Assembly (NCBI RefSeq): GCF_009498035.1
Contig: NZ_CP034550.1
Coordinates: forward strand, 4,774,001-4,838,000
Source: Saccharothrix syringae
GTDB taxonomy: Bacteria > Actinomycetota > Actinomycetes > Mycobacteriales > Pseudonocardiaceae
Direction: 5' to 3'
DNA length: 64,000 nt
Part shown: positions 8,107 through 16,922 of the stretch, piece after piece
How positions within the stretch are numbered: the first letter of the stretch is position 1
How the letters are laid out: each line of letters begins with the position of its first letter
Translations under genes and position numbers: made by a program
Notes under the pieces: generated by a model
The model's database searches: none
What the model was told of the DNA's origin: nothing
Seen by the model: only the letters and a program-made list of their open reading frames with translations

Positions 8107-8653
8107 CCTGCCGACCACGCCGTCGCAGACCGTCGGCCCGTTCCTCCACATCGGACTGGTCTGGGACGACGGCCCGCACGTGGTGCCCGAGGGGACGCCC
8201 GGCGGGGTGTGGCTGCGCGGGCGGGTGTTCGACGGCGCCGGCGAGCCGATCGCCGACGCCCTGGTCGAGACCTGGCAGGCCGACCCCGACGGCCGGTTCG
8301 ACCACCCGGACGACCCGCGCGGCCCCGTGCCCGGCTGGCGCGGCTTCGGCCGCTGCGACACCGTCGCGGGCTCCTACGCGATCCACACCGTCGTGCCGGG
8401 CCCGGTGCCCGGACCGGGCGGCACGACCCAGGCACCCCACCTCGACGTGTCGGTGTTCGCCCGGGGCATGCTGCACCGCGTGGTCACCCGCGTCTACTTC
8501 CCCGAGCACGCCGACGCGCACGCCGACGACCCGGTGCTGCGCTCGGTGCCCGAGGACCGCCGGCACACGCTCGTCGCCACCCGAGTGGACGACGGCTACC
8601 GCTTCGACGTGCGGTTGCAGGGCGACGGGGAGACCGTGTTCTTCGATGTCTGA
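8093..8653 (+). CDS. pcaG: Protocatechuate 3,4-dioxygenase alpha subunit
   Basis: 186 residues. Structural paralogue of PcaH without the full iron-ligand set; completes the alpha-beta dioxygenase. Opens with the typical TPSQTVGPFLHIGL and has ALVETWQADPDGRF and HLDVSVFARGMLHRVVTRVY, the last corresponding to the HIHF region of PcaH but without the His pair. Translation is coupled to pcaH (14-bp overlap) and to pcaB (8-bp overlap). Confidence 0.95.
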   Translation: MTSTDLPTTPSQTVGPFLHIGLVWDDGPHVVPEGTPGGVWLRGRVFDGAGEPIADALVETWQADPDGRFDHPDDPRGPVPGWRGFGRCDTVAGSYAIHTVVPGPVPGPGGTTQAPHLDVSVFARGMLHRVVTRVYFPEHADAHADDPVLRSVPEDRRHTLVATRVDDGYRFDVRLQGDGETVFFDV

Positions 8654-9983
8654 CCTCTTCGACGGCGTCCTGGCGGCGGGCCCGGTGCGCGAACTCGTGG
8701 CCGACGCGGCGTGGTTGCAGGCCATGCTCGACTTCGAGGCGGCGCTGGCCCGCGCCCAGGCCGAGGTCGGCGTGGTCCCGGCGGAGCACGCCGAGGCCAT
8801 CGCCGCGCAGTGCCGCGCCGAGCACTACTCCGCCGCCGACGTCGGTGCGCGGGCCGCGGGCATCGGCAACCCGGCGGGACCGCTGGTGCGCGCCCTCACC
8901 GCCCGGGTCGGCGGCGCGGCCGCCGGGCACGTCCACCAGGGCGCCACCAGCCAGGACGTGGTCGACACCGCCGCCGTGCTGGTCACCCGCGCGGCGGTGG
9001 GCGCGCTGCTGGCCGACCTGGGGGCGTGCGGGGACCTGCTGGCGCGCTTGGCCGCCGAGCACGCGGAGACCCCGCAGGCGGGCCGCACCCTGCTCCAGCA
9101 GGCGCTGCCGGTGACCTTCGGGTTCACCGCCGCCGGGTGGCTGTCCGGCCTCGACGCCGCCGCCGCGCGGCTGCGCGCGCTCGGGCCCCGGTTCGCCGTG
9201 CAGTACGGCGGCGCGGCGGGCACCCTGGCCGCGCTGGGTGAGCGGGGACCGGCCGTGCTCGCCGCCCTGGCCCGGCGGCTCGACCTGGCCGAACCGGTGC
9301 TGCCCTGGCACACCGAGCGCGGCCGGGTGGGCGAGGTGGCGGGCGCGCTGGCCGCGGTGTGCGGTGCGGTGGCCAAGGTCGCGGGTGACGTGGTGCTGCT
9401 CGCCCAGACCGAGGTCGCCGAGGTCGCCGAGCACGGCCCCGAGGGGTCGGGCGGGTCCTCCACGCTGCCGCACAAGCGCAACCCGGTGGCCGCGGTGGCC
9501 GCCTCCGCCGCGGCGGCCCAGGCACCCGGCCTGGTCGCCACGCTGCTGGCCGCCGCCGCGCACGAGCACCAGCGCGCCGCCGGGTCGTGGCACGCCGAGT
9601 GGCGGCCGCTGACCGGGCTGCTGCGCGCCACCGGGTCGGCGGTGTGGTGGCTGCGGACCTGCCTGGAGCGGCTGCGCGTCGACCCGGCGCGGATGCGCGC
9701 CAACCTGGACCTGACCGGCGGGCTGCTGCTGGCCGAGCGGGTCACCGCCGCGCTGGTGGCGGAGGGCGTCGGCCGGCTGGACGCCCACGACGCGGTGACC
9801 GCGTGCTGCCGCCGCACGGCCGGGGGCGGCGGGCCGCTGGTCGACGTGCTGGCCGGGGACCCGCTGGTCGGCGCCCACCTCGACCGCGGGCGGCTGGCCG
9901 GCCTGCTCGACCCGGCCACCGGCACGGGCAACGCGCGGGTGTTCGTCGAACGGGTGCTCGCCGCACGGGAGGCCGAGAAGTGA
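8646..9983 (+). CDS. pcaB: 3-carboxy-cis,cis-muconate cycloisomerase
   Basis: 445 residues, member of the fumarase/aspartase superfamily. Lactonises 3-carboxy-cis,cis-muconate to gamma-carboxymuconolactone. Signature GGSSTLPHKRNPVAAV at about 275-290, GATSQDVVDTA near residue 100 and AGHVHQGATSQD upstream are the active-site segments of the family. ATG lies inside the end of pcaG. The stop overlaps the pcaD GTG. Part of pobA-pcaHGBDC. Confidence 0.95.
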   Translation: MSDLFDGVLAAGPVRELVADAAWLQAMLDFEAALARAQAEVGVVPAEHAEAIAAQCRAEHYSAADVGARAAGIGNPAGPLVRALTARVGGAAAGHVHQGATSQDVVDTAAVLVTRAAVGALLADLGACGDLLARLAAEHAETPQAGRTLLQQALPVTFGFTAAGWLSGLDAAAARLRALGPRFAVQYGGAAGTLAALGERGPAVLAALARRLDLAEPVLPWHTERGRVGEVAGALAAVCGAVAKVAGDVVLLAQTEVAEVAEHGPEGSGGSSTLPHKRNPVAAVAASAAAAQAPGLVATLLAAAAHEHQRAAGSWHAEWRPLTGLLRATGSAVWWLRTCLERLRVDPARMRANLDLTGGLLLAERVTAALVAEGVGRLDAHDAVTACCRRTAGGGGPLVDVLAGDPLVGAHLDRGRLAGLLDPATGTGNARVFVERVLAAREAEK

Positions 9984-10840
9984 CCGAGCCCGACCCCACC
10001 GAGCCCGACCGCACCGAGCCCGACCGCACCGAATCCGACCGCACCGAATCCGATCCCGCCGGTTCCACCCCGGTCGACCTCCACTTCACCGAGCACGGCC
10101 CCGCCGACGGTCCCACCGTGCTGCTCTCCGGCTCCCTGGGCAGCAACCTGGACATGTGGGACCCGCAGGCCGAGCCCCTGGCGGCCGCCGGGTTCCGCGT
10201 CGTCCGCCTCGACCACCGCGGCCACGGCAAGTCGCCCGTACCGCCCGGCCCGTACCGCCTGGCCGACCTCGCCGGCGACGCGACCGCCCTGCTCGACCGC
10301 CTCGGCGTGCGCCGGGCGCACTGGGTGGGCCTGTCGCTGGGCGGCATGGTCGGCATGTGGCTGGCCGCGCACCGCCCGGACCGGGTGGCCACGCTGGCCC
10401 TGTGCTGCACCTCCACCGCCCCGGGCCCGCCCGAGGGCTGGCTCGACCGGGCCGCCACCGTGCGCGCGGAGGGCACGGTGGCGATCGCGGACGCCGCCGT
10501 GGCGCGCTGGTTCACCCCCGGCTGGCGGGCCGCGAACCCCGACCGCACCGCGCACCACCGCGCCATGATCGCGGCCACGCCCGCCGAGGGCTACGCCTCG
10601 TGCTGCACCGCCATCGCCACCATGCGCCTGACCGGGGTGCTGCCCCGCATCACCGCGCCCACCCTGGTCCTCTCCGGCGCCGAGGACCCGGCCACCCCGC
10701 CCGACCACGGCGAGCGCATCGCCCGCGCCGTGCCGGGTGCCGCGCTGGAGGTGGTGCCCGGCGCGGCCCACCTGGGCAACGTCGAACAACCCGGGCGCTT
10801 CACCGCGGCACTGCTGCACCACCTGGAGGGCAATCCGTGA
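9980..10840 (+). CDS. pcaD: 3-oxoadipate enol-lactonase (alpha/beta hydrolase)
   Basis: 286 residues. Hydrolyses beta-ketoadipate enol-lactone to beta-ketoadipate. Oxyanion/nucleophile features: LLSGSLGSNLDMWDPQ, RLDHRGHGKSP, nucleophile elbow GLSLGGMVG, acid in SGAEDPATPP, and catalytic His in PGAAHLGN. GTG start at 9980 overlaps the pcaB stop. Here pcaD and pcaC are separate genes, unlike the pcaL fusion of many actinobacteria. The first 25 residues are an odd Thr-Glu-Pro-Asp repeat (TEPDPTEPDRTEPDR...) encoded by a 15-bp tandem repeat, absent from ordinary PcaD. Confidence 0.93.
   Translation: MTEPDPTEPDRTEPDRTESDRTESDPAGSTPVDLHFTEHGPADGPTVLLSGSLGSNLDMWDPQAEPLAAAGFRVVRLDHRGHGKSPVPPGPYRLADLAGDATALLDRLGVRRAHWVGLSLGGMVGMWLAAHRPDRVATLALCCTSTAPGPPEGWLDRAATVRAEGTVAIADAAVARWFTPGWRAANPDRTAHHRAMIAATPAEGYASCCTAIATMRLTGVLPRITAPTLVLSGAEDPATPPDHGERIARAVPGAALEVVPGAAHLGNVEQPGRFTAALLHHLEGNP
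9984..10058 (+). repeat. 15-bp tandem repeat at the start of pcaD
   Basis: Five imperfect copies of a 15-bp unit (CCGAGCCCGACCGCA type) encoding TEPDR/TESDR pentapeptides. In-frame length changes would alter only an N-terminal tail ahead of the hydrolase fold. Confidence 0.75.
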
Positions 10841-11250
10841 ACGAACGGCACGAGCAGGGCATGAAGGTCCGCCGCGAGGTCCTCGGCGACGCCCACGTGG
10901 ACCGCGCCACCGCGGCCGCGACCGACTTCACCCGGCCGTTCCAGGACTACATCACCGAGGCGGCCTGGGGCTCGGTCTGGACGCGCGAGGGCCTGGACCG
11001 CCGCACCCGCAGCTGCCTCACCCTCGCCGTGCTCACCGCCCTGGGCTGCCACGAGGAACTGGCCATGCACGTGCGCGCCGCCGTCGGCAACGGCCTGACC
11101 CCCGAGGAGATCGGCGAGGTCCTGCTGCACACCGCGGTCTACGCGGGCGTGCCGCGGTCCAACGCCGCCTTCGCGATCGCCCAGCGAACGCTGGACGAAC
11201 TCGGGGTGTCCCCAGTTGAGACTCGAAACATCCGCGAAACCCCTGGATGA
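10837..11250 (+). CDS. pcaC: 4-carboxymuconolactone decarboxylase
   Basis: 137 residues, normal for PcaC. Decarboxylates gamma-carboxymuconolactone to the enol-lactone used by PcaD. Contains RREVLGDAHVDRA, the LTLAVLTALGCHEELAMH core (the E...C/H region of the AhpD-like fold) and LLHTAVYAGVPRSNAAF. GTG start overlaps the pcaD stop by 4 bases. Last gene of the pobA operon; the thiolase and CoA-transferase steps (pcaIJF) are not in the window. Confidence 0.93.
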   Translation: MNERHEQGMKVRREVLGDAHVDRATAAATDFTRPFQDYITEAAWGSVWTREGLDRRTRSCLTLAVLTALGCHEELAMHVRAAVGNGLTPEEIGEVLLHTAVYAGVPRSNAAFAIAQRTLDELGVSPVETRNIRETPG

Positions 11251-11315
11251 GGTCCCCTCCCGATCGGATAGTTGTCGCGCCCGTCCCGCGGCCGTCCGAC
11301 GAGAGAGGTGCCCCG

Positions 11316-11984
11316 ATGCGGTGGAGAGCCGTTGTCCTGACCACCGGCCTGGTGCTCGCCCTGGCCACCGGTACGGCCCAGGCGGAGGAGGCGAAGATCA
11401 TCGACTCGACCCGGCACGGCGGCAGGACCGTCGCGCTCACCTTCGACGACGGCCCCAACCCCGCCGACACGCCGCGCCTGCTGAAGGTGCTGCGCAAGCA
11501 CCACGTGCGGGCGACGTTCTGCCTGTGGGGCGACTACGTCGAGCAGCACCCGCAGCTCGTGCGCTCGATCGTGGCCCACGGGCACCTGCTGTGCAACCAC
11601 AGCATGCACCACGACGACATGGGCGCCTGGACCCCCGAGCAGGTCGAAGCCGACCTCAAGCAGACCAGCGCCGCCATCCGCCGCGCCGTGCCGGGCGTGC
11701 CGATCCGCTACTTCCGCGCCCCCTACGGCAGCTGGGGCCAGACGCCGCAGGTCGCCGCGAAGCTGGGCATGAAGCCGCTGGGCTGGCAGCTGGCCATCGG
11801 TGACTGGGAGCCGCCGGGCACCGACGAGCTGGTGCGGCGCATCCGCGAGGGCATCACCGAGGGCGGCGTGATCCTCATGCACGACGGACCCGACGACCGC
11901 GCCCAGACCGTGGACGCCGTCGACCGGGTCATCCCGCTGCTGCGCGCCGACGGCTGGCGCTTCGACCTCCCGGCCAAGCGGTGA
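11316..11984 (+). CDS. Secreted polysaccharide deacetylase (NodB fold, CE4)
   Basis: 222 residues. Sec signal peptide of about 24 residues (VVLTTGLVLALATGTAQA). The NodB domain has all five CE4 motifs: TFDDGPN (catalytic base Asp and metal Asp), the His pair in HGHLLCNHSMHH, RAPYGSW, the DWEPPG loop and VILMHDG. Likely removes N-acetyl groups from peptidoglycan or chitin, or acetyl from xylan. I use the internal ATG at 11316, preceded by GAGAGGTG, since upstream codons do not resemble a signal sequence. Stop overlaps the next gene by 4 bases, so the two secreted hydrolases are co-translated. Confidence 0.9.
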   Translation: MRWRAVVLTTGLVLALATGTAQAEEAKIIDSTRHGGRTVALTFDDGPNPADTPRLLKVLRKHHVRATFCLWGDYVEQHPQLVRSIVAHGHLLCNHSMHHDDMGAWTPEQVEADLKQTSAAIRRAVPGVPIRYFRAPYGSWGQTPQVAAKLGMKPLGWQLAIGDWEPPGTDELVRRIREGITEGGVILMHDGPDDRAQTVDAVDRVIPLLRADGWRFDLPAKR

Positions 11985-13243
11985 GCCGGGTGAGGCGCCC
12001 CTGGGCGGCGCTGCTGCTGGCCCTGCTGGTGCTGGTGCCGTTCCCGGCGACCGCCACCCCCAGGGGCATCGGGTCGTGGGTCGGCGCGTGGGGCACCTCG
12101 CCGACCACCGTGCCCGCCTCGGACACCACCTCGTTCGAGGACCAGACGCTGCGGCAGGTCGTGCACCTGTCGGTCGGCGGCAGCACCCTGCGGGTGCGGC
12201 TGTCCAACGAGTTCGGCACCGAACCGCTGGTCGTCGGCGAGGCCCGGGTGGCCCGCAGGTCCGGCACCGGGTCCGCGATCGAGCCCCGCACCGACCGCCG
12301 GCTCACCTTCGGCGGACGCGCCTCGGTGACCGTCGCGGCGGGCACGCCGCTGCTCAGCGACCCGGTCGTGCTGCCCGTGGCGGCGGACTCCGACCTGGTG
12401 GTCAGCATCTACCTGCCCCAGCGGACGGCCGGGCGGACCGTGCACGCCTTCCCGTACCAGGACGGCTGGGTCGCGGCGGGCAACGTGACCTCGTCGGCCG
12501 ACATCACGCCGACCGGCGCGCTGGGCAAGTGGCACTTCCTGACCGGCGTGAGCGTGGCCGGGCGCGGCGAGGCGGTGGTGGCGCTCGGCGACTCGATCAC
12601 CGACGGCGCCGAGACCACCCGCAACACCAACCGCCGCTGGCCCGACCAGCTCGCCCGCCGGTTCCAGCAGGACCGGGGCCTGCGGCACCTGGGCGTGGTC
12701 AACCAGGGCATCAGCGGCAACCGGCTGCTGCACGACCCGAACCCGCCCGCGGGCACCCCGGCCGAGGGCTTCGCGGCCCACTTCGGCCAGGCCGCGCTGC
12801 GCCGCTTCGACCGGGACGTGCTGGCCCAGCCGGGCGTCGGCCACGTCGTGGTGCTGCTCGGCGTCAACGACCTCGGCCAGGCGGGCTCCATCGCGCCGCC
12901 GTCGGAGAAGGTGACCGCGGAAGACGTCATCGGCGGCCACCGGCAGCTCATCGCCCGCGCGCACGCGCAGGGCGTGCGCATCTACGGCGGCACGATCCTG
13001 CCGTTCAAGGGTGACACCTTCGGGTTCTACAGCCCGGAGAACGAGGCCGCGCGGCAGCAGGTCAACCAGTGGATCCGCACCAGCGGCGAGTACGACGGCG
13101 TGATCGACTTCGACCGGGCGATGCGCGACCCGGCCGACGCCGAGCGCCTGCGGCCCGCCTACGACAGCGGCGACCACCTCCACCCGAACGACGCAGGCAT
13201 GGCCGCGATGGCCGAGGCGGTGCCGCTGCGCCTGTTCCGCTGA
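11981..13243 (+). CDS. Secreted SGNH/GDSL hydrolase
   Basis: 420 residues with a signal peptide of about 26 residues (ALLLALLVLVPFPATA). An N-terminal beta-rich domain (about 30-190) precedes the SGNH domain: block I VVALGDSITDG (nucleophile Ser), block II Gly in NQGISGNRLL, block III VLLGVNDLG and block V GDHLHPNDAG (Asp-His). Probable esterase or lipase on extracellular polysaccharide or lipid. GTG start overlaps the deacetylase stop. Ends just before a strong hairpin shared with the convergent SDR gene. Confidence 0.9.
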   Translation: MSRVRRPWAALLLALLVLVPFPATATPRGIGSWVGAWGTSPTTVPASDTTSFEDQTLRQVVHLSVGGSTLRVRLSNEFGTEPLVVGEARVARRSGTGSAIEPRTDRRLTFGGRASVTVAAGTPLLSDPVVLPVAADSDLVVSIYLPQRTAGRTVHAFPYQDGWVAAGNVTSSADITPTGALGKWHFLTGVSVAGRGEAVVALGDSITDGAETTRNTNRRWPDQLARRFQQDRGLRHLGVVNQGISGNRLLHDPNPPAGTPAEGFAAHFGQAALRRFDRDVLAQPGVGHVVVLLGVNDLGQAGSIAPPSEKVTAEDVIGGHRQLIARAHAQGVRIYGGTILPFKGDTFGFYSPENEAARQQVNQWIRTSGEYDGVIDFDRAMRDPADAERLRPAYDSGDHLHPNDAGMAAMAEAVPLRLFR

Positions 13244-13249
13244 GGCGGT

Positions 13250-13284
13250 CCCGGGACGGCGGCCGGCGGGGCCGCCGTCCCGGG
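13250..13284. terminator. Bidirectional hairpin terminator
   Basis: Perfect 14-bp stem CCCGGGACGGCGGC / GCCGCCGTCCCGGG with a 7-nt loop, filling the 44-bp gap between the convergent SGNH hydrolase and SDR genes. Confidence 0.8.
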
Positions 13285-13287
13285 GCG

Positions 13288-14139
13288 TCACGGGACGATG
13301 CCGCCGAGGTCGCGGAACGGCGTGCCCGAGCGCCAGGGCAGGACGTGGCCGAGCTGGACCAGCTTGCCGTAGGTGGCCGGGTCGACGGGCCCCAGCAGCC
13401 GATCGAGCAGGACCTCGGCGGCTTGCCCCGGCGTGCGGGACCGGCTGAAGTCGTCGAACCACGGCCGGGACGCCCTGGTGTCGATCAGCCCCGGGCACAC
13501 CGCGGCGACCAGGGTGTCCTGTGCCAGGTCGGCCTCCCGGCGCTCCCGCGCCACCGCGCGCACGGCCGCCACCTGCGCGACCTTGGACGGCACGTTGATC
13601 CACCGCGGCCAGCCCGCGGCCGCGGCCGTGCCCGCCTGCACGGCCGCCCGCCACCGCTCGACCGCCCGCTCGACGCCGTCCAGGTCGACCCCGTCGAACA
13701 GGGGGTGCAGCCGCGGGTCGAGGTGACCCAGGGTGCCCAGCCCGCTGGCCACCACGAGCAGCCGGCCACCGGGCCGCAGCCGGGGGCCGAACTCGCGCAG
13801 CACGGCGTGCGTGGCGCCGTTGCCGACGGCGACGAACCCGTCGACCTGGGCGGCCTGCGACTCCTCCCGGCGCAGCGGCACGGCCGCGTTGGAGACCACC
13901 ACGTCGACCTCGCCCAGCTCGCGGGCCAGCGCCGCGATCGCGCCGGGGGCGGAGACGTCCAGCACGCGCCCCTCGACGCGCGCCTTCCCGTCGACCCGGG
14001 CGACCGCCTCCCGGACCCGCCCGGCGTCGCGCCCGGTGAGCAGGACCAGGTCGTCGGGGTCGAGCCGGGCGGCGAGCTGTTCGACGAAGGCGAAACCGAG
14101 CCCCTGGTTGGCCCCGGTGACCACTGCGGTGCGTGTCAT
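13288..14139 (-). CDS. Short-chain dehydrogenase/reductase, catalytic Tyr replaced
   Basis: 283 residues. Rossmann-fold NAD(P) motif TAVVTGANQGLGFAF at the N-terminus, VDVVVSNAAVP (NNAG-type) and VVASGLG (catalytic Ser region). At the YxxxK position the sequence reads WINVPSKVAQ, so Tyr is Asn while Lys is kept. Closest overall to monomeric carbonyl-reductase-like SDRs. Loss of Tyr suggests altered or lost reductase activity. The ATG at 14139 is used because upstream codons belong to the promoter gap. It is divergent from a LysR gene 71 bp away, which probably controls it. Confidence 0.85.
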   Translation of the reverse strand: MTRTAVVTGANQGLGFAFVEQLAARLDPDDLVLLTGRDAGRVREAVARVDGKARVEGRVLDVSAPGAIAALARELGEVDVVVSNAAVPLRREESQAAQVDGFVAVGNGATHAVLREFGPRLRPGGRLLVVASGLGTLGHLDPRLHPLFDGVDLDGVERAVERWRAAVQAGTAAAAGWPRWINVPSKVAQVAAVRAVARERREADLAQDTLVAAVCPGLIDTRASRPWFDDFSRSRTPGQAAEVLLDRLLGPVDPATYGKLVQLGHVLPWRSGTPFRDLGGIVP

Positions 14140-14210
14140 GGCGCCCACGCTAGGAACGCCCGGCACATGCGTGAAGTGAAAGACCGGCACACCTGGTATG
14201 CGTAGTCGTC

Positions 14211-15116
14211 ATGGCCTTGTCCGACGCGTCGCCGACCACCCTGCGGGTCTTCCGGGAGGTCGTGGAACGCGGCACCCTCACCGCCGCCGCGGCGGCACTC
14301 GGCTACACCCAGTCCGCGGTGTCCCGCCAGGTCGCCGCCCTCGAACGCGCCGCGGGCGCGGTGCTGCTGGAACGGCGGCACGACGGCGTCGGCCCCACCG
14401 CGGCCGGGCACGTCGTGCTGCGCCGCGCCGCGGCCGTGCTCGACCACCTCGACGCGGCCGACCGGGAGCTGGCCGGCCTGCCCGCCGACGCGGGCACCGT
14501 GCGGCTGGGCTGGTTCGCCAGCGCCGGCGCCGCCCTGGTGCCGCGCGCGATCGCCGCCCTGCGCCGCACCCACCCCGCGGTCACCGTGACCACGCGGGAG
14601 GGCTCGACCCCGGCGCTGGTGCGGGCGCTGCGCGCGGGCACCCTCGACCTGGCCGTGCTGGCGTCCGCGCCGCCGTTCCGGCCGTTCGACGAGGGGACGC
14701 CGCCCCTGCGGGTGCGGGTGCTGGCCGAGCGCCCGCTGCGCGTCGCCGTGCCCGCGACCGACCCCCTGGCCGCTGCGGACGCGGTGTCCCTGGCCGACCT
14801 GCGCGGCCGCCGCTGGATCGCGGGCCGCTCGGGCCCCGACGAACTGCTGCTCGGCGCGTGGCCGGGGCTCGACGAACGCCCGGAGGTCGCCCACGTCGCC
14901 CGCGACTGGCTGGCCAAGCTCCAGCTGGTGGCCACCGGGGCGGGCATCACCACCGTGCCGGCGTCGCTGGCCGCGGTGCTGCCGCCGGGCGTGAAGCTGC
15001 TGGCCGTGCGCGACGGGCCGCGCGAGCAGCGGCGGGTCGTGCTGGCCCGGCTGCCGGGACCGCTCGCCGAGCCCGCCGTGCTGCTGGCGGAGGCCCTGGC
15101 CGAGGCGGTGGGGTGA
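14211..15116 (+). CDS. LysR-family transcriptional regulator
   Basis: 301 residues. Typical LysR winged helix: LRVFREVVERGTLTAAAAAL followed by GYTQSAVSRQVAALERAAG. The effector domain begins around residue 95 (VRLGWFASAGAALVPRA). It faces the SDR gene across a short divergent gap, the classical LysR arrangement, and is convergent with the MFS gene downstream (12-bp gap). Inducer unknown. Confidence 0.92.
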   Translation: MALSDASPTTLRVFREVVERGTLTAAAAALGYTQSAVSRQVAALERAAGAVLLERRHDGVGPTAAGHVVLRRAAAVLDHLDAADRELAGLPADAGTVRLGWFASAGAALVPRAIAALRRTHPAVTVTTREGSTPALVRALRAGTLDLAVLASAPPFRPFDEGTPPLRVRVLAERPLRVAVPATDPLAAADAVSLADLRGRRWIAGRSGPDELLLGAWPGLDERPEVAHVARDWLAKLQLVATGAGITTVPASLAAVLPPGVKLLAVRDGPREQRRVVLARLPGPLAEPAVLLAEALAEAVG

Positions 15117-15128
15117 GGGGGCGGTGGG

Positions 15129-16553
15129 TCACCGCCAGGGTGCGGGGTTCTCCGGCGTGGCGGACCGCCGCCCGCCCGCCTGCACCGCCGCCGGCAGCCC
15201 CAGCACCACCACCAGCGCCGTCGCGACGAGGAACGCCGCGCGGTACCCGCCGGGGTCCTGCGCGGTGCCCGCCGCGGTGGCCAGGACGGTGGCGTAGGCG
15301 GCCGCGCCCAGCGCGCCGCCGAACAGGTGGTTGGCGGTCTCGAACACACCCGACGCCAACCCGCGCTCGTCGGGCGGTGCGTCGGCGACCGCCTCGTGGG
15401 TGGCGACGACGAAGATGGCCGACAACGCGGCACCCAGCACGACCAGCGGTGCCATGAGGTCGGTGGGGTAGTCCGCCGGGACGGGCACGCGGGCGAGCCA
15501 CAGCAGGGCCGAGGCGGTCAGCACGAACGCCCCCGACAGCGCCGCCCGGGGCGAGCGCCGGGCGAGCGGACCGCCGGCCAGCAGCGCCACGAGGAACGCG
15601 GCCACGTCGATGGGCAGCAGCGCCATCCCGGCCCGCAGCGCGCTGTAGCCTTGGACGTTCTGGAGGTACTGCGTTCCCACGTAGACGATCGACGTGAACG
15701 CCAGGGCGTTGACCCCGATGCCCAGGGACGCGGCCCTCAGCCTGCCCAGCCGCAGGATTCGGAAGCGCACCAGCGGTTCCCGCGCCCGCCGCTCCCGCAG
15801 GACGAACCCCGCCAGCAGCACCGCGCCGGCCACCAGCGGGACGAGCGCGCCCGCCGCGGCGAACCCGTCCGGAGCCGCGCGGGTCACGCCGAGCACGAAC
15901 GACATCAGCCCGGCGGCCAGCAGGACCGCCCCGGCCACGTCCGGCGGGCCCGAGCCGCGCTCCGCGGCCCGCGCCTCGGGCAGCACGCGGGCCGCGGAGA
16001 CCGCCGCGGCCACGGCCGGTGCCGCGGTCAGCAGGAACACCCAGCGCCAGCCGACCAGGTCGGTGACCAGGCCGCCCACCACCAGGCCGCTCATGATGCC
16101 GACCGTCGCCATGGCGCCGAGCAGGGACAGCGCCCTGGTGCGGCCCCGGCCGGGCGGGAACACGCTGCTGATCAGGGCGAGCGCGGCGGGCACCGCGGCC
16201 GCCGCGCCCAGCCCCTGCACCAGCCGCGCCGCGATCAGCGGCACCAGGCCCGGCGCGACCCCGGCGGCCAGGCTGCCGCCCGCGAACAACGCCATGCCGA
16301 GCACCAGCAGTCGGCGGCGCCCGTACAGGTCGCCCGCGCGGCCCCCGAGCAGCAGGGTGCCCGCGAAGGCCGAACCGTAGGCGCTGAGCAACCACTGCGC
16401 GTCGAGCGCCGGCACGCCGAGGTCCTGCTGCACCGAGGGCAGGGCGATGGCGACGGCCAGGCCGTCCGCGCCGATCAGGAAGTGCGCCGTGCACAGGACG
16501 GCCAGCCCGGCCGCCGCGCGCGTTCCGGTCTGCTCGGGGGAGAGCGTCGCCAC
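15129..16553 (-). CDS. MFS drug/metabolite exporter (DHA2-like)
   Basis: About 474 residues with about 14 hydrophobic segments, typical for DHA2 exporters driven by the proton gradient. Motif A between TM2 and TM3 is GGRAGDLYGRRRLLVLG, and motif C is in TM5 (GLVVGGLVTDLVGWRWVFLL). An upstream ATG at 16688 would add 45 residues without membrane character that overlap an AT-rich, promoter-like stretch, so I prefer GTG 16553, although its ribosome site is poorly spaced. Divergent from a second, related exporter, sharing a 370-bp gap. Substrate unknown. Confidence 0.88.
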   Translation of the reverse strand: MATLSPEQTGTRAAAGLAVLCTAHFLIGADGLAVAIALPSVQQDLGVPALDAQWLLSAYGSAFAGTLLLGGRAGDLYGRRRLLVLGMALFAGGSLAAGVAPGLVPLIAARLVQGLGAAAAVPAALALISSVFPPGRGRTRALSLLGAMATVGIMSGLVVGGLVTDLVGWRWVFLLTAAPAVAAAVSAARVLPEARAAERGSGPPDVAGAVLLAAGLMSFVLGVTRAAPDGFAAAGALVPLVAGAVLLAGFVLRERRAREPLVRFRILRLGRLRAASLGIGVNALAFTSIVYVGTQYLQNVQGYSALRAGMALLPIDVAAFLVALLAGGPLARRSPRAALSGAFVLTASALLWLARVPVPADYPTDLMAPLVVLGAALSAIFVVATHEAVADAPPDERGLASGVFETANHLFGGALGAAAYATVLATAAGTAQDPGGYRAAFLVATALVVVLGLPAAVQAGGRRSATPENPAPWR

Positions 16554-16922
16554 CTCTTCCGGGTATCCACGGGGCGAACCGGTCAACCCGGGACCGGGAA
16601 GTCCTATTCGCACCACCCGTCCGGAGTGCGCCTGACGCCGATATTCCACATTTTGTGTCACCACCGCTATTCCAAATGGCGCGGACATCCTGGCGGGACA
16701 AGGCGAAGTTCATTCGTGTGGGTGACGCGGGGAAAGTTTGGGCGCACCGGAAACCGGCAATTCGCTGGGCCAGCAGCGCGCCGTCCCGGGCGGTGCCGGC
16801 GGAACGCCGTCCGGCGCGGGTCCCGCGCCCGCGCGGGGAGTCCGATCGCGACGGTGCCGCGACGGGGTGCGGGGCACCGGTCACGTCACCGGCGACCCGG
16901 CGGAGGCGAAGGGGGTGCGAGG
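16554..16922. other. Divergent gap between two MFS genes
   Basis: Contains an AT-rich stretch (about 16630-16730) that probably carries both promoters. No clear palindromic operator was found. If the upstream ATG at 16688 is used for the leftward gene, part of this stretch is coding. Confidence 0.4.

Noticed and set aside
15327..16922. Upstream extension of the rightward MFS frame
   Set aside because: Runs antisense through the leftward MFS gene and has no family resemblance; real start is 16923.
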